Positions 21,801 to 32,440 of a stretch of 64,000 nucleotides of DNA are shown here, piece by piece (position 1 is the first letter of the stretch; each line of letters starts with the position of its first letter). A program made the translations under genes and the position numbers. Origin of the DNA: Hofstenia miamia (taxonomy: Eukaryota > Xenacoelomorpha > Acoela); assembly GCA_004352715.1 (NCBI GenBank), contig SCFE01000111.1, forward strand, positions 1,517,448 through 1,581,447, written 5' to 3'. A model generated the notes under the pieces. The model had not been told where the DNA came from. It was given only the letters and a program-made list of their open reading frames with translations, and did not search any database.

Positions 21801-24800
21801 CTCGGTTTTTGTCCTCTTCCGCAATGTTCCCTTTAATTCCCCGCGCAAATCTCCCTGTTATTGGCCTTCTCGTGCCTTGTTCCATTCCATGGAACGGTTC
21901 CAGAAGCGTGCTTTCAAATGGATCTCTCCCTGGTCATATAAAGACACTCTTCTCAAATTCTCCCCTCTCCCGCTTGCGCTATACTTCCATGCTTGCAATC
22001 TTCTCCCGTTCAATTGCTTGCTCACCTTGATCCGTTTGATTTCATCAAGTTCTCCAATTCCTCGCGCTGATGATATTGTCACTTCCTCCATTCGTCGTCT
22101 CAAGAAGCGTCCTAACCTTCATTAGTTTTTGAATCGTGCCTGTATCGCTACTAATTAAATCTTGACTCGCAACCCTCCAACAGCCATTTCCCCGCCGCCG
22201 AGATTCAAGAAATCTTTGATGTCTTTCCTCTTTGCTGAACCCTTCTCCACCTTGGCACAATATTGAACAAGTACACAAACAATCACACAAACATTGATTT
22301 TTATCATTATTATATATTGTGTTTATTTGTTTGCAGCTTTAGATTTGTTTATATTTTATTTTATTTGGAACTTTTTAGCAAATATATTGATTTGACTGTC
22401 ATTATTATTACACCCAGACAATTTGCTAAGAAAGTTTGCGTCTTCCCTAAAGGTGGGTTTACAGCTCATCAATGAATTATAATACCTCTAAATTGAGAAG
22501 AATGCATTGTTGTTGATACGCTGTTTACAGCGTCTCAATTGAACTTGTTTATCACAATTATTTTTGTTATTGATACAGCGTTTACAGCTGACTAATCCCA
22601 ATTGAATCTTATAATTCAAAACATTTGGGATTAGAGATATCCCACAGAAACGTTTATTTCAAGCAATTGGGTCATGATCCTTTCCTGTTGCATGCCTAGT
22701 TTCGAATGAATATAATTGATTCAATGTTTACACTAGCGTAATGACTAATTATGAAAGGAATGAAAGACGAAATATCAAAAGTGGTTTGATCACGTCTTTC
22801 ATCTTAATTGTGGAAATATGCTCGTCTTTCAAGTGTTTACAGCAGTATTAGCGCAAATGATAAGCTCGATTACGCATTCTTTTGATTTCATTAGTTTTAT
22901 TAATTGATCGTCTTTCACAGCTGTTTACAGCTGAATTTGTACTAATTGAGCACTCGATTGCGAAATATTATATTTCATTGATAAGCTGTAAACACACCTT
23001 AAGCTTGTTTGCAACAAAACTTCTTTAGTTATTAAATAACTTTCAGTAGGCAGTCTTTCTGTGAGAGATTTGCAAAACTATAATAGGAATTTTCAACAAT
23101 GTTCTGCATAGCTTAAATCTTCGTCTGGGCGTTTCTTCGAATCTTTAAATAATCATTTCAAAGCATGAATAAATCGAGGCAAGTTTCTTACCATTAATAC
23201 CATGTTCCAATTGCTTGTGATAACTTAATTTGATGATTTTAGAGTTATGACAATACGAAATATATTTCAAACCTAAAATGAACAAATCCAAAGAAATCAC
23301 CAAACTCATATTAAAAACGGAATAAATATATTAAGATTCCAATTGGAATCTCCTATATAAAAAGTTACGGAAATTTCTGCATTCTAACATACAATTCAGA
23401 TACGAAAGCTTAAAGGTTACCACACACTTAAGATTAACAAAGAAAACCTACCTAGATCTTCTAAAACTAAGTCAGTAAATTGAACATTAAATTGAAAGGG
23501 CGAAGTAATATGAGTAGGTGTTTGTGTGTCAACACTTTTTGTTGAACTGCTCCGTAATTGTGGAGGAACTGGACACTGACGACCCTCTTCTGGTAAAGTA
23601 AACGACTAAATTAAACATAAAATTAGCGCGAACTATTAGTGAACGATTCAAATGCAATTTATTCTTTCAATTCGTCCAAATCTAGCGGTTTCTGATTTTT
23701 GCAATTTAAAGTTCACAAACCTCAATGGAACGATGTTGACATGCACTAAAGTAAATAAACTGACGATATACTGCACAAGTAATATGTCACTCTCAAAGAA
23801 TACATTCTAATATTCGATTATCTATTTACAATTTGCCTTTCGAGGTGAAATTTAGTCTTTCTTGCCATTTTATTGTAAAAATAACTATAGTAGAATACAA
23901 TACAACTTTATTAAAGAGAAAAAGAATATTTAGTAAGCATTTAATACATTTGCAAAATTTGTTTAATGAGACTGAAATAATCATTGCATATAACAAACAA
24001 CCATCTTTAAACGTAGATATACTAAGAATTAACATTTTCATTTTGAAAAACGTTTCCTAATAATTTATTGTTTTAATAATACATACTAGTTACGCGTATT
24101 CAAGAATATTACCGCAAAAGTCCTCAAAATTATGATATTGACAAACCTCTGTTGCTTGAAAAGAGTCTTTAAAAAATGGCATATCACAAGTCTCGATTTC
24201 TGAACATGCGGCTCCTGAGATAGAACGGGTATGCTGTGCTAACGGTGATACTTGTGATATGTTTGCAGAAGGCAAGCTCAATGGAATAACTGCAGTTGTA
24301 TTATGCTCATTAGAAAATATGTGGTGGTGAATATCGAATTTCCCTTGAGATTTATACTTTTGATACCCCTAATTGCAAAATTAGGATTCTAGAAAATGAA
24401 GACTTATTAACCTCTTTATAAAGTTCATCCGCATTTGTGAAGGAATGTGAACGTCTGAGTTTTCTAACAAAAACAACTTCATTTCTTTCATCCCAATTTA
24501 AAGGGGTCTAAATTTTAGAATTACATGAAAACTAATTCAAATATAAATGCAAAAATTCAAAATAAACGTTATATATACTTGGGTAGAAGTATTTACAACA
24601 GGAACAGTGGAAGAATAAATGGTGTCGAATGAGGAGGTTCTTCTAAAAGAAACACTACTAAAAGCAGTTGAAGACCTTGGTAGACGAGAATACGGTGAAG
24701 GAGATGCTGAAAAACATCTTTCCAAGGGACTACATCGCAATAGAACAGGAGAATAATATTCTTTATTAAGAAAAGGAAATGTTGCTTTAATAGGGAATGG

Positions 24801-24827
24801 AGATTGTATTGTTTGTGCACACGACAT
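18395..24827 (-). CDS. FAM117/GLCCI1-family protein
   Basis: Six exons on the minus strand: 24579-24827, 24412-24507, 24147-24368, 23452-23605, 19010-19130, 18395-18548. Phases are 0,0,0,1,2 and all splice ends are GT/AG; together they give about 331 codons. Family signatures appear in the expected order: PFPIKATFPFL near residue 10, SFRRTSSFDTI near residue 65, KLRRSHSFTNADEL in exon 2, EPPDGCEKVCVLQD in exon 5, and CAPDKKVSF..SSNSAFSPL in the last exon. FAM117A/B and GLCCI1 are Ser-rich phosphoproteins of largely unknown function; GLCCI1 is glucocorticoid-induced in mammals. The RRxSS and RRSHS motifs look like basophilic kinase / 14-3-3 sites (inference). The ATG follows directly after TTTTAG, so an upstream exon or a trans-spliced leader is possible. 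The last exon is duplicated across a gap. Confidence 0.75.
18494..18580. repeat. Exon-bearing direct repeat, copy 1
   Basis: About 86 bp, beginning GCTCACCTTCTTATCTGGAG, are identical to 18706-18791. The segment covers the 5' part of the last FAM117-like exon and its splice acceptor. This copy continues in frame to the stop and is the functional one. Confidence 0.95.
18591..18705. other. Assembly gap (115 N)
   Basis: The N run lies between the two identical exon copies and adjoins an AT microsatellite. Confidence 1.
18706..18824. repeat. Exon-bearing direct repeat, copy 2, with (TA)n
   Basis: It repeats 18494-18580 without a difference in the exon part and is cut off by the gap exactly where copy 1 continues. 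A (TA)n run follows at 18794-18824. The identity and the gap suggest an assembly duplicate; a real tandem duplication of the exon is the alternative. Confidence 0.9.
19010..19130 (-). CDS. FAM117-like exon 5 (GCEKV motif)
   Basis: It encodes APRMSPKYSKYSSSPNLNMS and then FAHEPPDGCEKVCVLQDN. The EPP(D/E)GCEKV segment is one of the most conserved parts of the FAM117 family, which makes this exon the strongest single piece of evidence for the gene's identity. The exon enters in phase 1 and ends with AACAG|GTTTTT in phase 2. Confidence 0.8.
19131..21467. other. FAM117-like intron 4, first half; nothing firm
   Basis: AT-rich. Around 20100-20320 a plus-strand reading (NYDEPN, then a stop-broken WPTRPKIY) faintly recalls the NYDETN motif of DDE transposases of the pogo kind, but it is too broken to assign. 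A 96-codon hydrophobic frame at 20965-21255 (minus) has no recognisable family. Confidence 0.35.
21468..22258 (+). mobile_element. LINE copy 5 (RT to near 3' end)
   Basis: The plus strand begins with LVAINDLPQSVLNSF and a degenerate palm motif CIDDTEIF near 21535, then HTHLGVQLAANLNWSRPV near 21725 and SMERFQKRAFKWISP near 21890. It ends within the terminal block (FPLCXTLLHLGT-like), without the usual 3' tail. It is antisense to the FAM117-like gene and inactive. Confidence 0.8.
22450..23000. mobile_element. MITE with AAGGTG termini and TTTACAGC repeats
   Basis: The left end AAGGTGGGTTTACAGCTCAT and the right end, inverted, AAGGTGTGTTTACAGCTTAT match at about 18 of 20 positions. TTTACAGC or its inverse recurs about six times inside, often as a small palindrome (GCTGTTTACAGC). 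If the terminus starts at AGGTG, TAA is found on both sides as a 3-bp target duplication. There is no coding capacity. Confidence 0.8.
23452..23605 (-). CDS. FAM117-like exon 4
   Basis: The exon, between a TTTAATTTAG acceptor and a GTAGGT donor, is 154 bp and enters in phase 0, leaving in phase 1. It encodes SFTLPEEGRQCPVPPQLRSS and then KSVDTQTPTHITSPFQFNVQ, with no known domain. The frame has no stop and continues both neighbours. Confidence 0.65.
24147..24827 (-). CDS. FAM117-like exons 1-3
   Basis: Exon 1 (24579-24827, 83 codons) starts MSCAQTIQSPFPIKATFPFL and carries the Ser-rich RRTSSFDTIYSSTVP motif. Exon 2 (24412-24507) starts TPLNWDERNEVVFV and carries RRSHSF. Exon 3 (24147-24368) is Ser/His-rich linker ending FKDSFQATE at a GTTTGT donor. 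All three join in phase 0; the first two introns are 71 bp and 43 bp. Confidence 0.75.
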
Positions 24828-25714
24828 CTAAAACTAAAAAATATATAAAAGAGGCGATTTTTTTTCAAAAAATAGAAAACAACTTGAGCATAGAACTATA
24901 AATGATCGTTTTAAGTCCAGTTACTCGCTTCGTTCCTTCTTTCTATATGTTTATTTTAAATTAACAGCGTATGTTTGAAATGTGATTGAATAACTATCAA
25001 AATGAAACACTTAAATAGTCGTTTGGGATAACATACACGTCATGCAACTGCATATATTGTTAATAGTGTAGAATGTAAAAACAAGATCATGTTTGCAAAG
25101 CGCGAAATAGTAGCATGTTCAACTTGAGAAATAAGTAGCCTCAATCAAAAAGCGAATGCCATAATCGCACAATTTGACAAGATATATTTTTTACTTATTG
25201 AGCCCATCAGTAGCGTTCAACTACAATTGTGCGTGAGGCAAGCATGGAAGGTCATCTCATGAGATTACAATAGTAGTTGTTTATGCACAAAATTATTAAT
25301 GCGGTTTGATATCTCTGAGTTAACATTTCCCCCATCTGCTATGCCCATGCTAGTGTTTGTTTGAATTATTGTTTTTAAAAAATACCTATCATAATATTTT
25401 TTTATGTGATGAATTCAACCAGTTCTGCACCGATGCTATTATTGTAGAGCGCAAACCCGACCTAGGTTAACAAAAAACGAACTTATGGATTGAAGCTACT
25501 TGACAAGAGATTATTCAAAAATCTTATTTATATCATCCTCGATTCAAAATGATTATTTGGAGGCCTTGGTAGCCTCAGCAAACCTAAGCGGATAGTTCCC
25601 TGGTGCGATCATCATAAAACATTTAAAACCGTGTAAATTAGCAGTCGCAAATTTTAACTATTTGTATCACCGTGATGAGGTCAATACGATATTTAGTTAG
25701 TTTATCGACATGCT
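24828..25714. other. Upstream of FAM117-like gene; nothing recognised
   Basis: It begins with the TTTTAG acceptor abutting the ATG. No core promoter motif could be picked out of the AT-rich background, and an upstream non-coding exon could lie here. Confidence 0.4.
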
Positions 25715-26150
25715 GTGTCAGATATAATAATAATAATCAATGACTTTATTAGCCGCTGAAGGCATACACAACAAAAAATAAAAACAAGTCAGGTTTTACG
25801 GCAGCGATGACAGTCACAGGAGATGAAATAGGAGCAAATGGAAGAGTAGGCGAAGTTGGAGAAGGGCTCAGCAAAGAGGAAAGCCATCAAAGATTTCTTG
25901 AAGCTCGGTGGCAGGGAAAAGAAATCAATCGCTGTTGGAGGGCTGCGAGTCAAGATGTAATTAGCAGCAGTACAAGCACGATTGAAAAACGAGTGAAAGG
26001 TGCGATGTTTCTTTGTACGACGAACGGAGAAGGTGACAACATCATCAGAGCGAGTGCAGCAGGAATTAGAGAAAATAATGAAATCAAAAGGATCAAGATC
26101 CAATTTGCGAGTCAGTAGTCGATTGAACAGAAGGAGATCACAGGCATGGA
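25715..26150 (-). mobile_element. LINE copy 3, 3' end
   Basis: On the minus strand: KLDLDPFDFIIFSNSCCTRS, then the terminal block ending SICSYFISCDCHRCRKT near 25790, then CTTCAGCGGCTAATAAAGTC and a TAATAA-type tail. It is 5'-truncated at about 26150, where it meets the hAT fragment. Confidence 0.82.
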
Positions 26151-26179
26151 AGTAGAGTATTTGATAAATCTTGAAACAT

Positions 26180-26657
26180 TCTAACTGCAACTGTGGCAGA
26201 GACACTTATTAAGTTAACTTTATTATTTTGCAAAGACCGTTTTGATGATGCTGAATTACCAGGGTGGAATATTAGAGAGAAAATGCAAAAAACAATGCTA
26301 GACTATTTGAAGACACCAATTTCAACATTCTACGTTGATAATCCAAGAAAAATTCCTAAACTAATAAATCTGCTTGATAGTATTCTTGGAGTGATTCCTA
26401 GCAGTACAGCAGAAGCTGAACGGCGATTTTCTAAAATGAATTATATTTGTACATTATTACGGGCAACTTTGACAGCTGATCACACGTCAGCTTTGCTTAG
26501 CATCAGTATAAATGGTCCACCGCCCCATCAATGGTGTGCAGAAAGTGCAATAAACAGGTGGTTACTCCATCATAGTCCAGCATCTGATAATAGGAGCCGC
26601 AAAACCACAGTTGAAAAAGAAGATTTGGGATACATGAAACAACTTTTATGTATTTAA
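26180..26657 (+). mobile_element. hAT transposase C-terminal fragment
   Basis: A 154-codon open frame (26193-26657, ending in TAA) matches the hAT C-terminal dimerisation domain: PSSTAEAERRFSKMNYIC followed by SALLSISINGPPPHQWC, as in KIAA1586/ZNF862-type domesticated or hAT proteins. The N-terminal BED finger and catalytic core are absent. The preceding residues (ELPGWNIREKMQKTMLDYLK) belong to the same family. It is a truncated transposon rather than a host gene, since LINE debris lies directly upstream, and it is a different hAT subgroup from the one at 1-1417. Confidence 0.75.
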
Positions 26658-26698
26658 TATAATAAAATTTTGCTTAATAGTTTTGTAGTGTAGTATTA

Positions 26699-26798
26699 GT
26701 TTTCTACAACAGACAAATGCATACGTGTATAACAGCATTCCGAATATAGTTTTCTACAACAGACAAATGCATACGTGTATAACAGCATTCCGAATAAT
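26699..26798 (+). repeat. 50-bp perfect tandem duplication
   Basis: Two adjacent 50-bp units containing CAGACAAATGCATACGTGTA are identical as far as I can read. They begin about 40 bp after the stop of the hAT fragment. Confidence 0.9.
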
Positions 26799-26799
26799 T

Positions 26800-28050
26800 T
26801 TTTAATTCAAGATACAATTGTTATTGGCTGTAGAAAACACTATTTGCACACAACCCTGACTTGCACATCATTAGTCATGAAAATCAAGTTTATTAAAATT
26901 TTTTTTTACCAAATGTTCGCATATTTCTCAAATTTAAAGCCTCCTTGTTAATTATTTAGGAGTACACTTCTGCCTGAAAGATCTAATTCTGCGGCGCGAA
27001 GATTCCGATGAAGAGCGTCTCCTAATAAACCCAACCACTGGGTGTAATAATAGCAAAACTATCTGAAATCAGAGATATGTGTAAGGTATCAATGGTAAAC
27101 AAGTTAGATATAATTCTGATTTGAATAATGTACTGTTTGCTATTTTATAAATTTTATAATAACATATTACAGTTTTCTGCGGTGAAACATTGAAACCGAT
27201 TTTTAGGGACACGATTTAAATGAAAGCGGTTCGTTTACGAATCACAGCATCCTATATTCCTATGCAAAGGAATTATAAAATCCTCATATATCAAATAGAT
27301 TTAATGCTGATACTCAGCTATTTCAAGATATGTCATCACATAAGTATTTGGACTTCGATTGCGGCTTTTTTTGTCGGAAGAAAAATGCCTTAGAATTCTT
27401 CCAAATCGGGTGTTAAGGAGTATGATTATTGGAATTCCGTTTATAAGGCTTTGTTCACCATTTTAACAAGAATAGCGTACTGCGTGTACTTCTCAATATT
27501 TACTGCTGAAAATAAAATTTAATAATTTTTATATTTTGTAATTGTTATTAAATTCACATGTTTTACAATAAAATAACTTTGCAAATGCAGATGGAAAAGC
27601 AAAATATATATATGCATTCAATAAAAGTTTTAACCAATAAAAATTAGAGTATGTGATTTCGGTAAAATTTATACTATTCATGTTAGCTTTAACGAAATGA
27701 TGTTTCGAGAGTATTTCAAATATGTGTTTTAGTTTGTTTTTTATGTAGAGTTATGTGATGAAATTCCAGTGAGTGCAGCTCTGTATTCGTCATCAACAAC
27801 TCGCCTTTCAATTTCAAATACAAGCAAAGTATTAAAAATCTCCGAAATGATAGATTACCTAATATATAAGTATATTTATAAAGTAATTTGCTGTTTATAA
27901 TATTCTACTTAAAGTTAAAAATTATCCATTGTAGAACAATAACTGCCTAGTGTTTTCAACATTTGATTATGCTACTCATTTCAATTAATTTTCCTAATTC
28001 TGCTTAATATTTTTCTCTTTGTAAATTGATTTTTATTTGTATGCAACACT
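26800..28050. other. Spacer, no feature recognised
   Basis: AT-rich, with no family-like ORF. A short ATT-rich tract follows at 28051-28090. Confidence 0.4.
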
Positions 28051-28090
28051 TATTATTACTATTATTATTATTATTAATAATATTAATATT
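28051..28090. repeat. (ATT)n-like simple repeat
   Basis: Imperfect TTA/ATT repeat of about 40 bp, near but not adjoining the 3' end of the next LINE copy. Confidence 0.7.
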
Positions 28091-28202
28091 TAAAAAATCA
28101 GATCTTGTTCCAATTAATGGACGGATTACAACAACAAACCCCTTTGCAAAAACATTGGAAAAGTTGCTTAGTAGTAAAATATATATATATCGTTACTATC
28201 CT

Positions 28203-29565
28203 AATCAATGACTTTATTGGCCGCTGAAGGCATACACAACAAAAAAATAAAAACAAGTCAAGTTTTACGGCAGCGAGGACAGTCACAGGAGATGAAATAG
28301 GAGCAAATAGAAGAGTAGGCGAAGTTGGAGAAGGGCTCAGCAAAGAGGAAAGCCATCAAAGATTTCTTGAAGCTCGGTGGCAGGGAAAAGAAATCAATCG
28401 CTGTTGGAGGGCTGCGAGTCAAGATGTAATTAGCAGCAGTACAAGCATGATTGAAAAGCGCGTGAAGGGTGCGATATTTCTTCGTACGACGAATGGCGAA
28501 GGTGACAACATCATCAGAGCGAGTGCAGCAGGAATTAGAGAACTTAATGAAATCAAAAGGATCAAGATCCAATTTGCGAGTCAGTAGTCGATTGCACAGG
28601 AGGAGATCACAGTCATGGAAGTAGAGTAACAGCGGGAGAGTGGAGAATTTCAGCAGAGCGTCTTTATAGGCCAAAGGAGAAATCCATTTGAAACGTTCCA
28701 TGGAGGGGAACAAAGCACGAGAAGGCCACCAACAAGGAGATACGTAGAGAAGAATGGCGCGAGTAATGGACTTGAACAAAGAGAGTTTCACAGCGGATGA
28801 TGTATTAAAAGGAACATTACGGAAAAGGGCAAATAGCTAGGAATTAGCTTTACGGAGACGCACAGACACATGTCCAGTCCAATTTAAGTTTGCAGCAAGT
28901 TGAACTCCAAGATGAGTGTGATGAGGCGCAAAGTTCACAGGTAGAGGCAAATCAGAAAGGGGAGCCACAGAAAAGGACAAGTCTTGGTAGTGCTAAAATC
29001 AAGATGGTTGACAGAGGACCAAGTAGACAAGTGCTCAAGATCAGAAGAAATGTTAGAAACAAAAGACCAACCAAAATCAAAAATCGCATTGTCGTCGACA
29101 TACAACTGGCAAGACGAGTTGAAAACAGAATGAGGGAGGTCATTAATGGCAACGAGGAAGAAAAGAACAGCAAACACTGAGCCTTGAGAGGCACCACTAT
29201 TAACGGAGACAGGAGCAGAGATAGACGAGTTGATTTTGACACACTGGTGGCGATTGGTCAGGTAAGACTGCAACAGTTCGATGAAATTCACATCAAAACC
29301 AAATAAACGTGACTTGTCAAACAGAATGGAATGAGGGAGGCGAGCAAACGCTTTTGAGATGTCAAGAAAGATAATACAACCAGGATCATTACTATCAGAG
29401 TGAAAGTAGCAGTTTTCGATCAGAGTGAGAAGGTTAGTAATGGTAGAGCGACCAGGAAGGTTGCTATGCTGAGAAGAAGAGATGAGGTGACGAATTTTTG
29501 GGAATACATAACGAAAAACAAGGCGTTCAAAGCCAAAAAGACTTTGGCTTTAGGAGTCCATACAT
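28203..29565 (-). mobile_element. LINE copy 4 (RT palm to 3' end)
   Basis: On the minus strand it reads from VNFIELLQSYLTNRHQCVKI and SGASQGSVFAVLFFLVAIND to the palm motif LYVDDNAIFDF near 29090, then the SMERFKWISPLAYKDALLKF block near 28690 and the terminal SICSYFISCDCPRCRKT. It ends CTTCAGCGGCCAATAAAGTC. A 177-codon stretch (28258-28791) remains open, so this copy is relatively young, but frameshifts separate it from the palm. It lies just upstream of the ASK1-like gene in opposite orientation. Confidence 0.85.
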
Positions 29566-29776
29566 CTGCCATAATCATATTTTCTCCCCACTTGCGACTC
29601 TTATTTTTAAATATTTACTATACTACGTTTACTTTTCTGTACTAATATGCACATCCTTCCTTTATGCTGTTTTCAATTTTGATAGCTCATATGTGTAAAC
29701 TTCAATTATCGTGATTAAAGTATTTCGAATAGTAATCTATAAGTTATTTGATAATTTATTTTTAGATTAGTTAGGT

Positions 29777-32440
29777 ATGCCAAGCAGCAGTGCAAATTCC
29801 AACAGCATTAATTCCAGATCTGGATCTGGTTGTAGCTCAACAACCAGTCACAAGCAAATGGTTTGTGTCTCTATGATACCCACTAGAGATAAGGTCTTAT
29901 CTACAGTGCTTTTGAATGATCTTAAACATGTTGCTCGTGCTGTGAAATCTTCAATTGAGAACTTAGCATTTGAAAAATTGGATTTTGGTCAAGTTGATGT
30001 AATCACTAAATTCTACAATGCAGGTAATAAAATACTTACCATTTTTCTAATGTTAACATGCTTTTCTTGTTCTACAAAATTCCTATTGTAAGTCATAGAA
30101 ATATTATGTAAATGTTTTTTTGTAAATTTTGTTTTGCATTGAACAAAAACTCCCTTGTTCATGTTACCTCTATACTAATTAATTCATATCTTTCTCAGAA
30201 ATGAAATCTATCATTTCGATCTTTAAAACGTGTATTTTAAGAAAAATAACTATTGTTTTCCTTTTAAACGCATCATTGAAAAATACAAATGTTAATTTGA
30301 ATCCGGGCAATTTCAACAATTGGCGTAGGCAAAGTTTGGTCTCTGCAATTTCAGTTTTTTTATGCAATCAGCAATTAATTTTGAATGATACATTTTCTAG
30401 AGGTTTATTTGTCACTCCTTAAGGTGCGTTCAGTCAAGCATCTTTTGATGAAAGTGCGTTCAGATCAGCATCTTTTTTGATGTATGCTTTTTTGATGCAT
30501 CTATCAAGATTTGGGAGGGTTCAGACGAACGTCTTTTTGATGTACATCAATTTGATGAAATTGCGTTGAGACGAGCATTATTTTGATGCACGGCCACTTG
30601 TTTATTCATCAATTAAGTTTAATAGGATTTGTGTTTTTCTATCAGTGGGAGGATTATAGTCATCACCTCAATTACAGATTCAAAACGTTCAAATAAAAAA
30701 TAATTTGATGGAGGTTTATTTCTATAGCTATGGTGTATATAATATTGTCAACAAGACTCAGTAGTAAATTTCTGATTGTTCAAGCAAGTGAGACTACTTG
30801 CTTAAAGTTTCCTGTAATTATTAAACTGAAAAATATAATTAAATATGGTTTCAATTAGTTGTGCAGACATGTAATATATATTGACAATTCATTAACATAA
30901 ATTATGAAAAATTAATATTGTTTCATTGAAAGGAATAACTGCTTTTTATTAAAAAAAATGGGAACATTTAGAATTCGATACTGGCACAGTTCATTTTGAA
31001 GTTGAAATAATTGAGCTTCAAAATCCTCATGTTTTAAGACTCATGGCTACTTGAGAAAATCTGTCATCAAAACAAAGTCTTTAATTACTGATTGTTCAAA
31101 TGAATAATGTGTGTTCAGACGAGGATGTTTTTTTCATAAAAGTGAAATGATATACATCAAAAGATGTTCATCTGAGATTACCCTTAGCTGTGCAACGATT
31201 CACTGGTCAAATGGTGCTAGTTACTGATAAATGGCAACTGGTACCAATGTTTACTGGTTACTGATTAGACATGTTGACTAGCTAAGTTAACCATTACTGG
31301 TTTAATTACTAAAAGTATCTTATATTTTTAAGACATTATTCTGTAAAGTTTTTAAAAACAAGCTTCTTTTTAATATAACAAATAGCGGTTCATTCAATAA
31401 GACTGTCTATCATAATTCCTTGTCGATATTTAATGGAATTTCTAAATTGCAAATCCTCTCTACTAAATATTCAATAATATTGCATTTTATTTTTCATCTG
31501 AGTACATGCAGCAATGATAGTTGACAATAGTAGTTTATACTAGAAATCCTAAGACTTTTTCAAAAACGACTTCAACAAAAATTGTCTGGTAAACACCTGT
31601 ATTGTCCTGACTTTACCCTTATTCCTTTTTATTTATCATTTCTTTATTCACAACCCGCCTGAAAATGTACCTTACTAAAGGTGCGTTCCGACGAACATCT
31701 TTTTTATGTATGCTTTTTTGATCCATCTATCAAAATTTGGGAGCGTTCAGACGAGCGTCTTTTTGATGTATGCTAATTACATGCATGTAAATATATTGAC
31801 AATGCAGTAGTATAACTTGTGAAAAACCAATATTGCTTCATTGAAAGGAATAACTGCTTTTTGCTAAAAATAGAACATTTAGAACTCAATATCGTCAGGG
31901 CTCATTTTGAAGTTAAAATTGTTAACCTTCAAAATCCTCGCATTTTAAGACTCATCGCTACTTGAGACAATCTGTCCCCAAAATAAAGTCATTATTTACT
32001 GATCGTTCAAATGTATAATGTGCGTTCAGACGAGCATCTTTTGAACTACGTCATAAAGATGCAAGCTGTTTGGGCATCAATTTGAACGATGTGCGTTCAG
32101 ACGAGCATTTTTTGACGTATATCAAATGATATATATTACAGAGATTCTCGTATGAACGCACCTTTAGATGTTCTGTCTACTAATTGGAAAATTCTTAGAC
32201 GAACGTCAAGTTATTTTAGCTATGAACTTTTCACGACCTTACGAGTAATTAAATATAAATTCTACTTGTAAATTTTGGTAGTTTTCATGTTTGTATTTAG
32301 ATGTTGTTTTTGTTGAGATGTCGGATAGTTCGCAGCATGTGTCATTGTTTTATCATCTCGGTGTAAGAGTAAATTTCAGTGCCCGTGAAAACATAATTCT
32401 TTACAAGAGAAGTGGTAGCGATGATGCTGCTGCAGTTAAG
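29777..32440 (+). CDS. MAP3K5: ASK1-like exons 1-2: N-terminal thioredoxin-binding region
   Basis: Exon 1 (29777-30023) begins [20 protein letters not shown], a low-complexity Ser/Asn tail, then [20 protein letters not shown]. Exon 2 (32301-32440) follows in phase 1 with [20 protein letters not shown] and [15 protein letters not shown]. The SLFYHLGVR and NNIILY-like motifs are characteristic of the ASK1 N-terminal thioredoxin-binding domain. The 2.3-kb intron 1 holds two MITEs. Confidence 0.9.

Noticed and set aside
25807-26118. Plus-strand ORF over LINE copy 3 (and similar ones over the other copies)
   Set aside because: These are antisense shadows of the reverse-transcriptase frame.
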